Source: Rubellimicrobium roseum
GTDB taxonomy: Bacteria; Pseudomonadota; Alphaproteobacteria; Rhodobacterales; Rhodobacteraceae
Length of the DNA: 64,000 nucleotides
NCBI RefSeq assembly: GCF_006152145.1
Contig: NZ_VDFV01000004.1
Span: 1 to 64,000, forward strand
Reading direction: 5' to 3'
A program made the position numbers and the translations under genes. Below, in pieces: positions 48,046 to 61,134 of this stretch. The notes under the pieces are model-generated. The model was not told the origin of the DNA and made no database searches. It saw nothing but the letters and a program-made list of their open reading frames with translations. The number at the start of each line of letters is the position of its first letter. Position 1 is the first letter of the stretch.

Positions 48046-48510
48046 TCAGGCCCAGCGGAAGACCGCCGCGGCCCAGATCAGGCAGACGACCAGCGCGCCC
48101 CATTGCGCGCGGTCCACGAGCCCGAGCCAAGCCAGATTGATGAAGGCCGAGCCCAGGAGCGTGATGAAGAGACGGTCCCCCCGCGTCGTCTCGATCCCGA
48201 GGACACCCACGCGAGGGGTCTCGGGGAAGCGGATGGCGAGCACCAGCATGGTCAGGATCAGCGCGGCGATGACCCAGAAGAAGAGCGCGGTGGCCAGCGT
48301 CCAGGCCATCCAGCCGCGATGGACCATCGGGTCGCCCCAGGCGATGCCTTCGTCGGTGCGCGGCGCGGCCCAGAACAGGAAGGCCAGGAGCCCGCCCATC
48401 AGCACGATGACGACCGCTGTCAGGAACCCCGCGCGGGGACGTCGGACAGGGGCGGTGGGGTGCTCGTCCACCGGGGGGATCAGGCCCGAGGCCACGTGGG
48501 GATCGCTCAT
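48046..48510 (-). CDS. glpU: GlpU-like small membrane protein (DUF2160), 154 aa
   Basis: An inner-membrane protein of the glycerol ABC operon with unknown role. The carboxy-terminal part (about residues 60-154) is the DUF2160 domain: WMAWTLATALFFWVIAALIL, then TTRGDRLFITLLGSAFINLAWLGL and AAAVFRWA. The first 60 residues are an extension with a further hydrophobic helix (FLTAVVIVLMGGLLAFLFWA), so the protein is longer than the usual roughly 90-100 residues. The start at 48510 is supported by TGATG coupling with the glpQ stop. Confidence 0.85.
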   Translation of the reverse strand: MSDPHVASGLIPPVDEHPTAPVRRPRAGFLTAVVIVLMGGLLAFLFWAAPRTDEGIAWGDPMVHRGWMAWTLATALFFWVIAALILTMLVLAIRFPETPRVGVLGIETTRGDRLFITLLGSAFINLAWLGLVDRAQWGALVVCLIWAAAVFRWA

Positions 48511-49381
48511 CAGACCCTCCCCAGGGCGAAGCCCTTGGCGATGTAGTTGCGGACGAACCAGATCACGAGCGCGCCGGGGATGATCGTCAGCACGCCGGCC
48601 GCCGCCAGCACCCCCCAGTCGAGCCCCGAGGCCGAGACCGTGCGCGTCATCGTGGCGGCGATGGGCTTGGCGTTCACCGAGGTCAGCGTCCGCGACAGCA
48701 GAAGCTCCACCCAGGAGAACATGAAGCAGAAGAAGGCCGCGACGCCGATGCCGGAGGCGATCAGCGGCATGAAGATGCGGATGAAGAAGCGCGGGAAGGA
48801 GTAGCCGTCGATGTAGGCGGTCTCGTCGATCTCGCGCGGGACGCCGCGCATGAAGCCTTCGAGAATCCAGACTGCGAGGGGCACGTTGAACAGGCAGTGC
48901 GCCAGCGCCACCGCGATGTGCGTGTCAAAGAGCCCGACCGAGGAATAGAGCTGGAAGAAGGGCAGCGCGAAGACGGCCGGCGGCGCCATGCGGTTCGTGA
49001 GCAGCCAGAAGAACAGGTGCTTGTCGCCCAGGAACGAGTAGCGCGAGAAGGCGTAGGCCGCGGGCAGCGCCACCGTGACCGAGATGAGCGTGTTCAGGAC
49101 CACGTAGATCAGCGAGTTGACGTAGCCCATGTACCAGCTCGGGTCCGTCAGGATCGTCTCGTAGTTCGCGAGAGTCGGGTTCCGGGGCCAGAGCGAGAAG
49201 CCTCCCAGGATCTCGGCGTTGGTCTTGAGGCTCATGTTCACGAGCCAGTAGATCGGCACGAGCAGGAACAGCAGATAGAGCGTCAGGACCACGATGCTGA
49301 CGACGGACCTTTCGGAGCGGGCCCGCGCCCTCGACCCGGTGGCCAGCCGCGCGGCGCGCGTGGGGGTGGCGACGGCTTGGG

Positions 49382-49385
<4 letters not shown>
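48510..49385 (-). CDS. glpQ: Glycerol ABC transporter permease GlpQ (MalG type)
   Basis: 291 residues with six predicted helices. The cytoplasmic coupling loop reads IDETAYIDGYSFPRFFIRIFMP, and the ending is YIAKGFALGRV instead of the usual GAVK. The first 25 residues are basic and cytoplasmic. Coupled by ATGA to glpP upstream and by TGATG to glpU downstream. Confidence 0.92.
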
Positions 49386-51324
<1,939 letters not shown>

Positions 51325-51328
51325 CGCG

Positions 51329-52417
51329 TCAGGCCGCCATCGGAGTGGGGGCGGAGGCCACGAGGCGGCCGTCCTCGCCGAAGAAGTAGATGTGGGCGGG
51401 GTCGACCCAGACCGTCACCGCCGTCCCCGGCGCGAGGTCCCGGATGCCGGGCAGCAGCCCGACCCAGCGCGCGCCCTCGTGGTCGAGATGGAGGAAGGTC
51501 TCGGACCCGGTGATCTCGCCGGCGGTGACGGTGGCTTGGAACTCCAGCGCCTCGCCGGGGGGCCGGTCGAGCCGGAGATGGTTGGGGCGGAAGCCCGCCT
51601 GGTAGACGCCTTCGGGCAGGTCGGCCAGCCGGCCCAACGCCGGCAGTCCCTGCCCCGCCCCCATCTGGATCTGCGCGAGCCTCTTGGCGACGGGCAGGAA
51701 GTTCATCGGCGGGTCCGAGAAGACCCGCGCCGTGACCGCGTCCAGGGGGTTGCGGTAGACCTCGGGCGTGGGGCCGAACTGGGTCACGCGTCCCTCCCAC
51801 AGCGTCGCGGTGTTCCCGCCCAGGAGCAGCGCCTCCTCGGGCTCGGTCGTGGCATAGACGAAGATCGCGCCGGACTCCTCGAAGATGCGGGGGATCTCGG
51901 CGCGCAACTCCTCGCGCAGCTTGTAGTCGAGGTTCGCGAGCGGCTCGTCGAGCAGCACCAGCCCGGCCTTCTTGACCAGCGCGCGGGCCAAGGCGCAGCG
52001 TTGCTGCTGCCCGCCCGACAGCTCCAGGGGCTTGCGCCGGAGATAGGGCTCCAGCCGCATCAGCGCCGCCGCTCGGGTCACCCGCTCCTCGATCTCGGCG
52101 CGCGGGCGGCCCTGCAGCCGCAGGGGCGAGGCGATGTTGTCCCAGACCGTCATCGACGGATAGTTGATGAACTGCTGGTAGACCATGGCCACGCCCCGGT
52201 CCTGCACGCGGACTCCCGTGACGTCCTGCTCATCCCAGAGCACCCGTCCCGCCGTGGGCTGGTCGAGCCCGGCCATCAGCCGCATGAGCGTCGTCTTCCC
52301 CGCCAGCGTCGGCCCGAGAAGCACGTTCATCGTCCCCTTGCGGAGCACGAGGTCGGTCGGGTGGATCTGGACCTGCCCGCCCACCACCTTGGTCACGCCG
52401 CGCAGCTCCAGAGTCAT
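51329..52417 (-). CDS. glpS: Glycerol ABC transporter ATP-binding protein GlpS
   Basis: 362 residues. The Walker A reads GPTLAGKTT, lacking the usual GxSGxGKS pattern but keeping the Lys-Thr that binds phosphate. Signature LSGGQQQRCALARALV and Walker B LVLLDEPLANLD are normal, while the switch region reads YATTEPEEAL, so the usual His is replaced. Together with GlpT it probably forms a heterodimeric ATPase with one less competent site. It follows glpD by 13 bases. Confidence 0.9.
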   Translation of the reverse strand: MTLELRGVTKVVGGQVQIHPTDLVLRKGTMNVLLGPTLAGKTTLMRLMAGLDQPTAGRVLWDEQDVTGVRVQDRGVAMVYQQFINYPSMTVWDNIASPLRLQGRPRAEIEERVTRAAALMRLEPYLRRKPLELSGGQQQRCALARALVKKAGLVLLDEPLANLDYKLREELRAEIPRIFEESGAIFVYATTEPEEALLLGGNTATLWEGRVTQFGPTPEVYRNPLDAVTARVFSDPPMNFLPVAKRLAQIQMGAGQGLPALGRLADLPEGVYQAGFRPNHLRLDRPPGEALEFQATVTAGEITGSETFLHLDHEGARWVGLLPGIRDLAPGTAVTVWVDPAHIYFFGEDGRLVASAPTPMAA

Positions 52418-52430
52418 CGGTCCCCCCTCC

Positions 52431-54047
52431 TCAGCCCAGGGCCGCCGAGGCGGCCGGACGGTCGGCGCCTCCCCGCGCCTCGGCCATCCAGCGGTCGAGC
52501 GCCTGCGCCCCTTCCGCATCCATCCGCAGCCCCAGCTTGCTGCGCCGCCACATCACGTCGTCGGCCGTGCGGGCGTATTCCCGGTCCATGAGCCATCGGA
52601 CCTCGGATTCCGTCAAGGTGGCACCGAAGTTCCGGCCCAGATCGGCCGCCTCCCTGGCCCCGCCCAGAACCTCGCGCGCTTCGGTTCCGTAGGCGCGCAC
52701 GAGCCGCAGCGCCCAACGGTCGGTCAGGAAGGGATGCGCCGCGCGCAGTTCGTCCACCCGCCGCCCCACGCCGTCCACCGGGAAGTCGCCCCCTGGCAGC
52801 GGCACGCCGGCCGTCCAGGGCCGGGACGCATGGCCCAGCGCGGGTCCGATCTTCTCCAAGGCCGATTCGGCCAGCCGACGGTAGGTCGTGATCTTGCCGC
52901 CGAAGACATGGAGGACCGGCGCTCCGGGCGAGGCGTCCAGCTTCAGCGTGTAGTCGCGCGAGGCCGCCGTGGCCGATTCCGTCCCTTCGTCATGCAGCGG
53001 ACGGACCCCGGAATAGGTCCAGACGATGTCGTCCCGCGTCACCGGCCTGGCGAAATACTCCGACGCGAAGGCGCAAAGATAGTCCTGCTCCTCGGGCGTG
53101 CAGACCGGTGGCACCGAGGGGTCGGGGTGCTCCACGTCCGTGGTGCCGATCAGGGTGAAGTCGGTTTCGTAGGGGATGGCGAAGATGATGCGCCCGTCGC
53201 GTCCCTGGAAGAAGTAGCAGCGATCGTGGTCGAAGAGCCGCCGCGTCACGATGTGCGACCCGCGCACGAGCCGGATGCGGTCGCGCGACTCCAGCCCCAG
53301 CGCCCCGGACAGGACGCGCCCGGCCCAGGGGCCGGTGGCGTTGACGATCAGGCGGGCCCGGATCGTGTCGCGGCGCCCCTCGGCGTCCTCGACCTGCGCT
53401 TCCCACCGTCCATCCACGACGCGGGCGGAGACGACGCGGGTGCGCGTGCGCACCTCGGCGCCCCGCGCCTCGGCGTCGCGGGCGTTCAGGACGACCAGGC
53501 GGGAATCCTCCACCCAGCAGTCCGAATACTCGAAGGCGCGGCGGAACCGGGGCTTGAGCGGGCGCCCCGCCGGGTCCTGCGTCAGGTCCACCGTCCGCGT
53601 TCCCGGCAGGATCTCGCGCCCGCCCAGGGTGTCGTAGAGCCCGAGCCCCAGCCGGATCAGCCAGTCGGGCCGCCGCCCCTTCATCCAGGGCATGGCCAGC
53701 GACAGCGCCCGCGACACGGGCGTGGCGCTCTCGAAGCGCATGTCGGGATGGAGCGGCAGCACGAAGCGCAGCGGCCAGGAGATGTGGGGCATGGCGCGCA
53801 GCAGCCGCTCGCGCTCGATCAGCGCCTCGCGCACGAGGCGCACCTCCAGGAACTCCAGGTAGCGCAGGCCGCCGTGGAAGAGCTTCGTGGAGGCGGAGGA
53901 CGTCGCTTGCGCGAGGTCGTCCTTTTCGCAGAGAGCGACGGAGAGGCCCCGCCCGGCGGCGTCCCGCGCGATCCCGCAGCCATTCACGCCCCCGCCGATG
54001 ACGAGCAGGTCATGGACCGTCTGAGAGGCCGACTGCGGCACGCCCAT
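52431..54047 (-). CDS. glpD: Glycerol-3-phosphate dehydrogenase, FAD-dependent
   Basis: Oxidises glycerol 3-phosphate to dihydroxyacetone phosphate and feeds electrons to quinone at the inner membrane. 538 residues: FAD-binding motif VIGGGVNGCGIARDAAGRG near residue 16, then SSASTKLFHGGLRYLE, GPWAGRVLSG, VRGSHIV, and FGGKITTYRRLAE, all conserved in GlpD. First gene of the glp operon and divergent from glpR. No glycerol kinase gene is in the window, so the glycerol kinase must be elsewhere. Confidence 0.95.
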   Translation of the reverse strand: MGVPQSASQTVHDLLVIGGGVNGCGIARDAAGRGLSVALCEKDDLAQATSSASTKLFHGGLRYLEFLEVRLVREALIERERLLRAMPHISWPLRFVLPLHPDMRFESATPVSRALSLAMPWMKGRRPDWLIRLGLGLYDTLGGREILPGTRTVDLTQDPAGRPLKPRFRRAFEYSDCWVEDSRLVVLNARDAEARGAEVRTRTRVVSARVVDGRWEAQVEDAEGRRDTIRARLIVNATGPWAGRVLSGALGLESRDRIRLVRGSHIVTRRLFDHDRCYFFQGRDGRIIFAIPYETDFTLIGTTDVEHPDPSVPPVCTPEEQDYLCAFASEYFARPVTRDDIVWTYSGVRPLHDEGTESATAASRDYTLKLDASPGAPVLHVFGGKITTYRRLAESALEKIGPALGHASRPWTAGVPLPGGDFPVDGVGRRVDELRAAHPFLTDRWALRLVRAYGTEAREVLGGAREAADLGRNFGATLTESEVRWLMDREYARTADDVMWRRSKLGLRMDAEGAQALDRWMAEARGGADRPAASAALG

Positions 54048-54107
54048 ACCCTTTTCCCGAAGTCACCGGCAGGCTACCGCCTGATGCGCGACCGATCAAC
54101 ATGGATG

Positions 54108-54141
54108 TTCGGTTTTTTTCGCTTTTCCCTTTTCGGCTTTC
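54108..54141. promoter_or_regulatory. TTCG-rich repeat cluster between glpD and glpR, candidate GlpR operator
   Basis: TTCG occurs at 54108, 54118 and 54132 within a T-rich run, with further TTTC half-sites between. DeoR-family GlpR proteins bind TTCG/CGAA-type repeats, and this is the only such cluster in the 178-base divergent region. A site here would control both genes. Confidence 0.5.
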
Positions 54142-54225
54142 TGCGATGCAGCGTTTGCTGCCTCTCGCCAAGCGTCGCGAAGTGGTGTTCGCTGGCGCGA
54201 GACCCCCTTTTCTGCCCGGCGCGCC

Positions 54226-55011
54226 ATGTCCCAGACCCTCCGTCACCCCGTGATCCTCGACCTGGCCCGCAAGGAAGGGAAGGTGACCGTCGAGGGCCTG
54301 GCCCGGCACTTCGACGTGACGCTCCAGACGATCCGCCGCGACCTCGCCGAGCTCGCGGAGGCGGGGCAGCTCGAACGGGTCCACGGCGGCGCGGTCCTGC
54401 CGTCGGGAACGCAGAATATCGGCTATGGGGAGCGGCGGCGCACGGGGGCCGAGGCCAAGGCGTCCATGGCGCGGGCCTGCGCGGCGCTCATCCCCGAGAA
54501 CGCGGCGATCTTCCTTGCCATCGGCACCAGCACCGAGGCGGTCGCGCGCGAGCTGCTGCGCCACCGCAACCTCCTGGTCGTCACCAACAACATGAACGTG
54601 GCGAACATCCTGGTCGCCAACCCAGACTGCCAGATCATCCTGGCGGGCGGCACGATCCGCCGGTCGGACGGGGGGATCGTGGGCTCGCTCACGGTGCAGA
54701 CGATCCGGCAGTTCAAGCTCGACCTCGCGGTGATCGGCTGCTCGGCGCTGGACGTGGACGGGGACCTCCTGGACTTCGACATTGAGGAGGTGGGGGTGAG
54801 CCGCGCGATCCTAGGCCAGTCGCGCCGCAGCCTGCTGGTGGCCGATCATTCCAAGTTCCAGCGCAGCGCGCCCGCGCGGATCGCGTCACTGGCGGACCTC
54901 GACACCTTCGTGACCGACCGGCCCCTGCCCGACCCGCTGGCCAATCGCTGCCGCGACTGGGAAACGGAGGTGGTCGTGGCCCCGCCCGCGCAGCCCGATC
55001 GGGACGCCTAG
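54226..55011 (+). CDS. glpR: DeoR family glycerol regulon repressor
   Basis: 261 residues. A DeoR winged helix at the amino terminus (GKVTVEGLARHFDVTLQTIRRDL, then LERVHGGAV) is followed by a DeoR sensor domain (AIFLAIGTSTEAVARELL, VTNNMNVANIL, GGTIRRSDGGIVG, VIGCSALDVDGDLLDFD). It probably senses glycerol 3-phosphate and represses the divergent glpD operon. No strong ribosome site is visible before the ATG. Its TAG stop is shared with that of the convergent phosphatase gene through CTAG at 55008-55011. Confidence 0.92.
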   Translation: MSQTLRHPVILDLARKEGKVTVEGLARHFDVTLQTIRRDLAELAEAGQLERVHGGAVLPSGTQNIGYGERRRTGAEAKASMARACAALIPENAAIFLAIGTSTEAVARELLRHRNLLVVTNNMNVANILVANPDCQIILAGGTIRRSDGGIVGSLTVQTIRQFKLDLAVIGCSALDVDGDLLDFDIEEVGVSRAILGQSRRSLLVADHSKFQRSAPARIASLADLDTFVTDRPLPDPLANRCRDWETEVVVAPPAQPDRDA

Positions 55012-55661
55012 CCCGCCAGCCGCTCGACGAGCGCCGGAACCTCGGCGAAGTCCTGCGCCACCGCGTCGGCGCCCAGGTCGGCCACGGGGCCCCTGGCGTA
55101 GCCCCAGGCCACCGCGATGGCCGGCATCCCCGCCGCCCGCGCCGCCGTCACGTCCACGATCGAATCGCCGACCATCACGGCCGGACCACCCCCGGGCACG
55201 GCGCGTGTCAGGTGCGCCGGGTCGGGCTTGGCCACGCCGAAGGTGTCGGGCCCCGCCACGAGATCGAAGAAGCGGAGGAGCCCGAGGTCCGAGAGGATCG
55301 CGCGCGAGAAGCCCTCGCGCTTGTTGGTGCAGACGGCGAGCCGCCAGCCCGCGCCCGCGAGCCGCTCCAGCGCCGCCTCGGCGCCCGGATAGGCCCGCGT
55401 CCGCTGCGACAGCCGCCCGCCGTAGAGGCGCACGAAACGCTCGACGATGGCCGTGGCCTCCGCGTCGTCCACGTCGTGCCCGCGCAGCGTCAGGGCCCCT
55501 TGCACCAGTCGCGGGATGCCGTGGCCGATCAGCGCCCGCGCGCCCTCCAGCCCCACGGGGGCGAGGCCAAGGCCCGTCAGCACCTCGTCGAGCGTGTCGG
55601 CCAGGTCCGGCACGCTGTCCACCAGCGTTCCGTCTAGGTCGAATATCACCGTGCCGCGCAT
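55008..55661 (-). CDS. gph: HAD-IA hydrolase, phosphoglycolate phosphatase-like
   Basis: 217 residues: motif I IFDLDGTLVDS (Asp8, Asp10), motif II VCTNK, motif III Lys in VAKPDPAHL, and motif IV VMVGDSIVDVTAARAAG. The TNKREGFSRAIL segment is typical of Gph, which removes 2-phosphoglycolate. Other small phosphates are possible. The start at 55661 gives the short family amino terminus. It follows the thiolase gene by 53 bases on the same strand and may be cotranscribed. Confidence 0.8.
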   Translation of the reverse strand: MRGTVIFDLDGTLVDSVPDLADTLDEVLTGLGLAPVGLEGARALIGHGIPRLVQGALTLRGHDVDDAEATAIVERFVRLYGGRLSQRTRAYPGAEAALERLAGAGWRLAVCTNKREGFSRAILSDLGLLRFFDLVAGPDTFGVAKPDPAHLTRAVPGGGPAVMVGDSIVDVTAARAAGMPAIAVAWGYARGPVADLGADAVAQDFAEVPALVERLAG

Positions 55662-55714
55662 CCCGGGCCCTCCCCGGCGCCAGCGTTGCCGCAGGGCCGC
55701 GCCGCCCGCAAGGC

Positions 55715-56874
<1,160 letters not shown>

Positions 56875-56878
<4 letters not shown>

Positions 56879-57972
56879 GTCGCCTCCAGGACGGGCGCAG
56901 GCGCGTAGCGGCCCCGCAGATGGGCGGGCGCACGGGACTCCAGCGCCGCGAGCGTCGCGCGGATCGCTGCGCCGCCCCGAGCGGCCAAGATGTCGAAGGG
57001 TCCCCTCGGCCAGTTCAGCGCAAGCCGCGTCGCCCGGTCGATTGCCTCGGCCGTCACGCCGCCCTCCGACAGGAGCCACCCGGCCTCGTTCACGAGCGCC
57101 GCTTCGATCCGCGCGGCGATGGTGTCCGAGTCGGGGGGCGGCGCGCCGGGCCTTTCCGGGAACAGGAAGCCGCGCCCTGCCTTGCGCCCCAGCGCGCCCG
57201 CCGCGACCTGCCGTTCCAGCGTCGCGAAGACGTGGTAGCGAGGATGCCCGTCCATCGCCTCGGCGACGGACCGCGTGGCGGCCAGGTTGACGTCGGCCCC
57301 GATCAGGTCGATCAGCGACAGCGGCCCGATCCGGTAGCCCGCCGCCAGCATCGCGGCGTCGATCTCAGCAGGCCCCCGCCCCTCCTCCAGCAGCGCGAGC
57401 GCCTCGCCATAGAAGGGCCGCGCGCAGCGGTTGACGATGAAACCCGGCCGGTCGGGCGCCTCGATCACCTCCTGGCCCGCCATCTCGGCCAGCTTGCGCG
57501 CCGTCGCGGCGGCGTCGTCCGAGGTCCCGGCGTGGCAGATCAGCTCCACCAGCCGCTGGACCGGGGCGGGATTGAAGAAATGCAGCCCCACCACGCGCCC
57601 GGGGTGCCGCAGACCCGCCGCGATCCGCCCGACCGCCAGCGAGGAGGTGTTGGTCGCCAGCACCGCCCCGGGCGCGACGGCCTCCTCCAGCGTCGCGAAG
57701 AGCGCCCGCTTGGCCGGCAGGTCCTCGGCGATGGCCTCGATCACCAGATCGGCGGCGCCCATCGCCTCGGGTCCGTCCACGAGGGACAGCCGCGCGGCCA
57801 CCGCCTCGGCGTCGCCCCCGGTTCTGGCGACCTGTATCCGCAACCGCTCCACCGCGCCCTCGCGTGCCTCGGCCCTCGCGTCGGTGGCGAGCACGTCGAA
57901 GCCCGCGCCCGCGAGGACCTGCGCGATCCCCAGCCCCATGACGCCGAGCCCCACGATCCCGACCGTCGTCAT
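56875..57972 (-). CDS. 3-hydroxyacyl-CoA dehydrogenase
   Basis: 365 residues. The amino-terminal Rossmann domain begins VGIVGLGVMGLGIAQVLAGAG and continues with ATNTSSLAVGRIA and the catalytic His region GLHFFNPAPVQRLVE. A two-part carboxy domain follows (DRPGFIVNRCARPFYGEAL and KAGRGFLFP). Oxidises 3-hydroxyacyl-CoA to 3-oxoacyl-CoA, the step before the thiolase. Relatives include PaaH. Coupled on both sides by ATGA. Confidence 0.9.
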
Positions 57973-58721
57973 CGCCCCTGCCACTCCGGCTTGCGCTTCT
58001 CGCGGAAGGCGCGGATGCCCTCGGCCTTGTCGGCGGTGTCGAGCAGCGCCTCGAACCCCTCCCGCTCGCCCGCGAAATCGAGCGCGCCTTCCGAGGCCGC
58101 GACCACCGCGCGCTTGGCCGCCTGGAGGGCCAAGGGCGCGCGGCGGGCCAGCTTTCCGGTGATCTCCTCCGCGACAGGCAGCGCCGAGCCATCCGCCCGC
58201 CACGCCGCCAGCCGCCAGGCCTCGGCGGTCGTGGCGTCCACGATCTCGCCCGTCAGGACCATCCGCATCGCCCGCGCCCGACCCACGAGGGCGGTCAGCC
58301 GCTGCGTCCCCCCGGCCCCCGGCATGATCCCAAGATTCGTCTCGGGCAGCCCCAACCTTGCCGTCTCGCCTACTACCAGCAGGTCCGCTGTCAGCGCCAG
58401 CTCCAGACCGCCCCCCAGTGCGAAACCGTCCACGGCGGCCACCAGCGGCTTGGGAAACGCCCGGATCGACGCCCAATAGGCCTTGCGCGGATCGGCGGCG
58501 GCCTCGGCCGAGCCCTTGCCTTCGATCTCGCCGATATCGGCCCCGGCGGCGAAGTTTCCCCCGGCCCCGGCCAGCAGCACCGCCCGGCAACCCGGATCGG
58601 CTCCGAGCCGCCCCAGCGCCTCGGCCAGCGCACCCAATAGCGCGGTGTTCAGGGCATTCCGCGCCTCGGGACGCGAAAGCGTCAGGCGGGTCCAGCCGTC
58701 CTGCGGGTCCTCGATCAGCAT
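57969..58721 (-). CDS. Enoyl-CoA hydratase (crotonase family), catalytically complete
   Basis: 250 residues. Oxyanion-hole segments [11 protein letters not shown] and [12 protein letters not shown] are present. Both catalytic glutamates are kept, in GGGLELAL and in [18 protein letters not shown]. It hydrates a 2-enoyl-CoA and is first in the minus-strand operon with the dehydrogenase and thiolase. Its start lies 118 bases from the divergent monooxygenase gene, with tandem palindromes between. Confidence 0.9.
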   Translation of the reverse strand: MLIEDPQDGWTRLTLSRPEARNALNTALLGALAEALGRLGADPGCRAVLLAGAGGNFAAGADIGEIEGKGSAEAAADPRKAYWASIRAFPKPLVAAVDGFALGGGLELALTADLLVVGETARLGLPETNLGIMPGAGGTQRLTALVGRARAMRMVLTGEIVDATTAEAWRLAAWRADGSALPVAEEITGKLARRAPLALQAAKRAVVAASEGALDFAGEREGFEALLDTADKAEGIRAFREKRKPEWQGR

Positions 58722-58750
58722 GGCCCCGATCTTCGTCCGGTCGCCTAAAG

Positions 58751-58780
58751 TTTCAAGCCTGAAAATTTCAAGCTTGAAAT
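58751..58780. promoter_or_regulatory. Tandem palindromic operators in the divergent aromatic-CoA promoter region
   Basis: TTTCAAGCCTGAAA (58751-58764, one mismatch from symmetry) is followed immediately by the perfect palindrome ATTTCAAGCTTGAAAT (58765-58780), with centres 15 bases apart. They sit midway between two divergent operons. The MarR-type regulator encoded at 61869 is the likely binding protein, with a CoA thioester as probable inducer. Confidence 0.75.
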
Positions 58781-58839
58781 GTCACCCGCCTCTGCCATCC
58801 TGCCTGCCAGACTCACCCGCCTCGGGAGGGACGCGGACC

Positions 58840-61125
58840 ATGAAGATCCTGTGCCTCGGCGGGGGGCCCGCCGGCCTCTACTTCGCCATCTCGATGAAGC
58901 TGCGCGACCCGGCGCACGAGGTCACGGTGCTGGAGCGCAACCGCGCCGCCGATACCTTCGGATGGGGCGTGGTGCTGTCCGACGACGCATTGAGCCGGAT
59001 GCAGAGGAACGATCCCGCCAGTACGCAGGCGATCCGGGACCGGTTCGCCTACTGGGACGACATCGCCGTGATCCACAAGGGCACGCGCACCGTCTCGGGC
59101 GGACACGGCTTCGCGGGGATCGGGCGCAAGGCGCTGCTCGTGCTGCTGCAGGACCGCGCGCGAGAGCTGGGCGTCGAGCTGCACTTCGAGACGGAGTTCC
59201 AGACCGCCGAGTCCTACCGCCGCGAGTACGACCTCGTGGTGGCCTGCGACGGCATCAACAGCCGCGTCCGCAAGGAATTCGCCGAGGTGTTCCAGCCGGA
59301 CATCGACCTGCGCGTCTGCAAGTTCGTCTGGCTCGGCACCCGCCAGACCTTCGCCAACGCCTTCACCTTCATCTTCGAGGCAACCGAGCACGGCTGGGTC
59401 TGGGCCCACGCCTACCAGTTCGACCGGGACACCGCGACCTTCATCGTCGAGTGCCGCCCCGAGACCTGGGACCGCTGGGGCTTCGAGCACATGACCAAGG
59501 AGGAGACCGTCGCCACCTGCGAGCGGATCTTCGCGAGGCACCTCGACGGCCATGCTCTCATGTCCAACGCCGCCCACCTGCGCGGCGCGGCCGTCTGGCA
59601 GCAGTTCCCCCGGGTGATCTGCGAGAAGTGGTATCACGGGAACGTCGTGCTGATGGGCGACGCCGCCGCGACGGGGCACTTCTCCATCGGCTCGGGCACG
59701 CGGCTCGCCATCGACAGCGCCATCGCTCTGGCCGACTATCTGCACAGCGAGCCCACGCTGGAGGACGCCTTCCGCCGCTACCAGAAGGAGCGGCGCGTCG
59801 AGGTCCTTCGGCTCCAGTCCGCCGCCCGCAACAGCCTCGAATGGTTCGAAGAGGTCGAGCGCTACCTCGACATGCCACCCGTGCAGTTCGCCTATTCGCT
59901 GCTCACCCGATCCCAGCGCATCAGCCACGAGAACCTGCGCCTGCGCGACCCCAAGTGGCTCTCCGAGGCCGAGGCCTGGTTCCAGCGCCAGGCCGGCGGG
60001 CAGGAGGCGCGCGCGCCGATGTTCGCGCCCTTCACCCTGCGGGACATGCGGCTCAGGAACCGGATCGTCGTCTCGCCCATGGCGCAGTACAAGGCGGTGA
60101 ACGGCTGCCCGACCGACTGGCACTTCGTCCACTACGCCGAGCGGGCCAAGGGTGGCGCGGGCCTCGTCTATACCGAGATGGCCTGCGTGAGCCCCGAAGG
60201 CCGCATCACCCCCGGCTGCCCCGGCACCTACGCGCCCGAACATGAGCGCGAATGGACGCGCCTCGTGGACTTCGTCCACCGCGAGACCGAGGCGCGCCTT
60301 TGCCTCCAGATCGGCCACGCGGGCCGCAAGGGCTCGGTTCAGGTCCCTTGGGACGACGATGAGATGCCGCTTCGCGACGGCAACTGGCCCCTCCTCGCGC
60401 CCTCCGCGATCCCATGGTCCCCTCGGCACCAGACCCCGAAGGAGATGGACCGCGCCGACATGGACCTCGTGTGCGAGCAGTTCGCCGAGGCCGCGCGGAT
60501 GGCCGAGCGCGCGGGATTCGACATGATCGAGTTGCACGCCGCGCACGGCTATCTCCTGTCGTCCTTCATCAGCCCCGTCTCCAACCGGCGGACGGACGAC
60601 TACGGCGGTAGCCTCGAGAACCGGATGCGCTTCCCGCTGGAGGTCTTCCGCGCCATGCGGGCCGAATGGCCGCAGCACAGGCCCATGTCCGTCCGCGTCT
60701 CGGCCACCGACTGGATGGGCGAGGCCGGCGTGACCCCGCAGGAGGCGGTGCGCATCGCTAGGATGTTCCACGAGGCCGGGGCCGACATCATCGACGTGAG
60801 CGCGGGCCAAACCTCCACCGACGCCAAGCCCGTCTATGGCCGGATGTTCCAGACTCCGCTCTCGGACCGCATCCGCAACGAGGGCGGCATGGCCACGATG
60901 GCGGTCGGCAACATCACCGACCCCGACCAGGTCAACGGCATTCTGATGGCGGGGCGCGCCGACCTCGTCTGCCTCGCCCGCCCGCACCTCACGGACCCCT
61001 ACTGGACGCTGCACGCCGCGATCCAGATGGGCGACGACGCGACCGAATGGCCCGCCCCCTATCACCGCGGCCGCGACCAGGCGCGGCGACTCCGTCAGAA
61101 GGCGCAGGAGGCTATCCGTGCCTAG
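58840..61125 (+). CDS. Two-domain FAD monooxygenase/Old Yellow Enzyme acting on an aromatic acyl-CoA
   Basis: 761 residues fusing two enzymes. Residues 1 to about 385 are a flavin monooxygenase: GGGPAG at 7-12, then [23 protein letters not shown] and [17 protein letters not shown]. From about 395 on is an Old Yellow Enzyme-type reductase: [50 protein letters not shown]. This layout is that of 2-aminobenzoyl-CoA monooxygenase/reductase of Azoarcus evansii and of proteins annotated as bifunctional salicylyl-CoA 5-hydroxylase. The ATG at 58840 follows GGGAGGG. Substrate is anthraniloyl-CoA or salicylyl-CoA; the neighbours do not decide between them. Confidence 0.9.
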   Translation: MKILCLGGGPAGLYFAISMKLRDPAHEVTVLERNRAADTFGWGVVLSDDALSRMQRNDPASTQAIRDRFAYWDDIAVIHKGTRTVSGGHGFAGIGRKALLVLLQDRARELGVELHFETEFQTAESYRREYDLVVACDGINSRVRKEFAEVFQPDIDLRVCKFVWLGTRQTFANAFTFIFEATEHGWVWAHAYQFDRDTATFIVECRPETWDRWGFEHMTKEETVATCERIFARHLDGHALMSNAAHLRGAAVWQQFPRVICEKWYHGNVVLMGDAAATGHFSIGSGTRLAIDSAIALADYLHSEPTLEDAFRRYQKERRVEVLRLQSAARNSLEWFEEVERYLDMPPVQFAYSLLTRSQRISHENLRLRDPKWLSEAEAWFQRQAGGQEARAPMFAPFTLRDMRLRNRIVVSPMAQYKAVNGCPTDWHFVHYAERAKGGAGLVYTEMACVSPEGRITPGCPGTYAPEHEREWTRLVDFVHRETEARLCLQIGHAGRKGSVQVPWDDDEMPLRDGNWPLLAPSAIPWSPRHQTPKEMDRADMDLVCEQFAEAARMAERAGFDMIELHAAHGYLLSSFISPVSNRRTDDYGGSLENRMRFPLEVFRAMRAEWPQHRPMSVRVSATDWMGEAGVTPQEAVRIARMFHEAGADIIDVSAGQTSTDAKPVYGRMFQTPLSDRIRNEGGMATMAVGNITDPDQVNGILMAGRADLVCLARPHLTDPYWTLHAAIQMGDDATEWPAPYHRGRDQARRLRQKAQEAIRA

Positions 61126-61134
61126 GAGCCGCGT

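Noticed and set aside
46157-48583. Open frame of about 800 codons on the plus strand over glpV and glpU
   Set aside because: Antisense to glpV, whose length and sequence fit the family; no motifs in the antisense translation.
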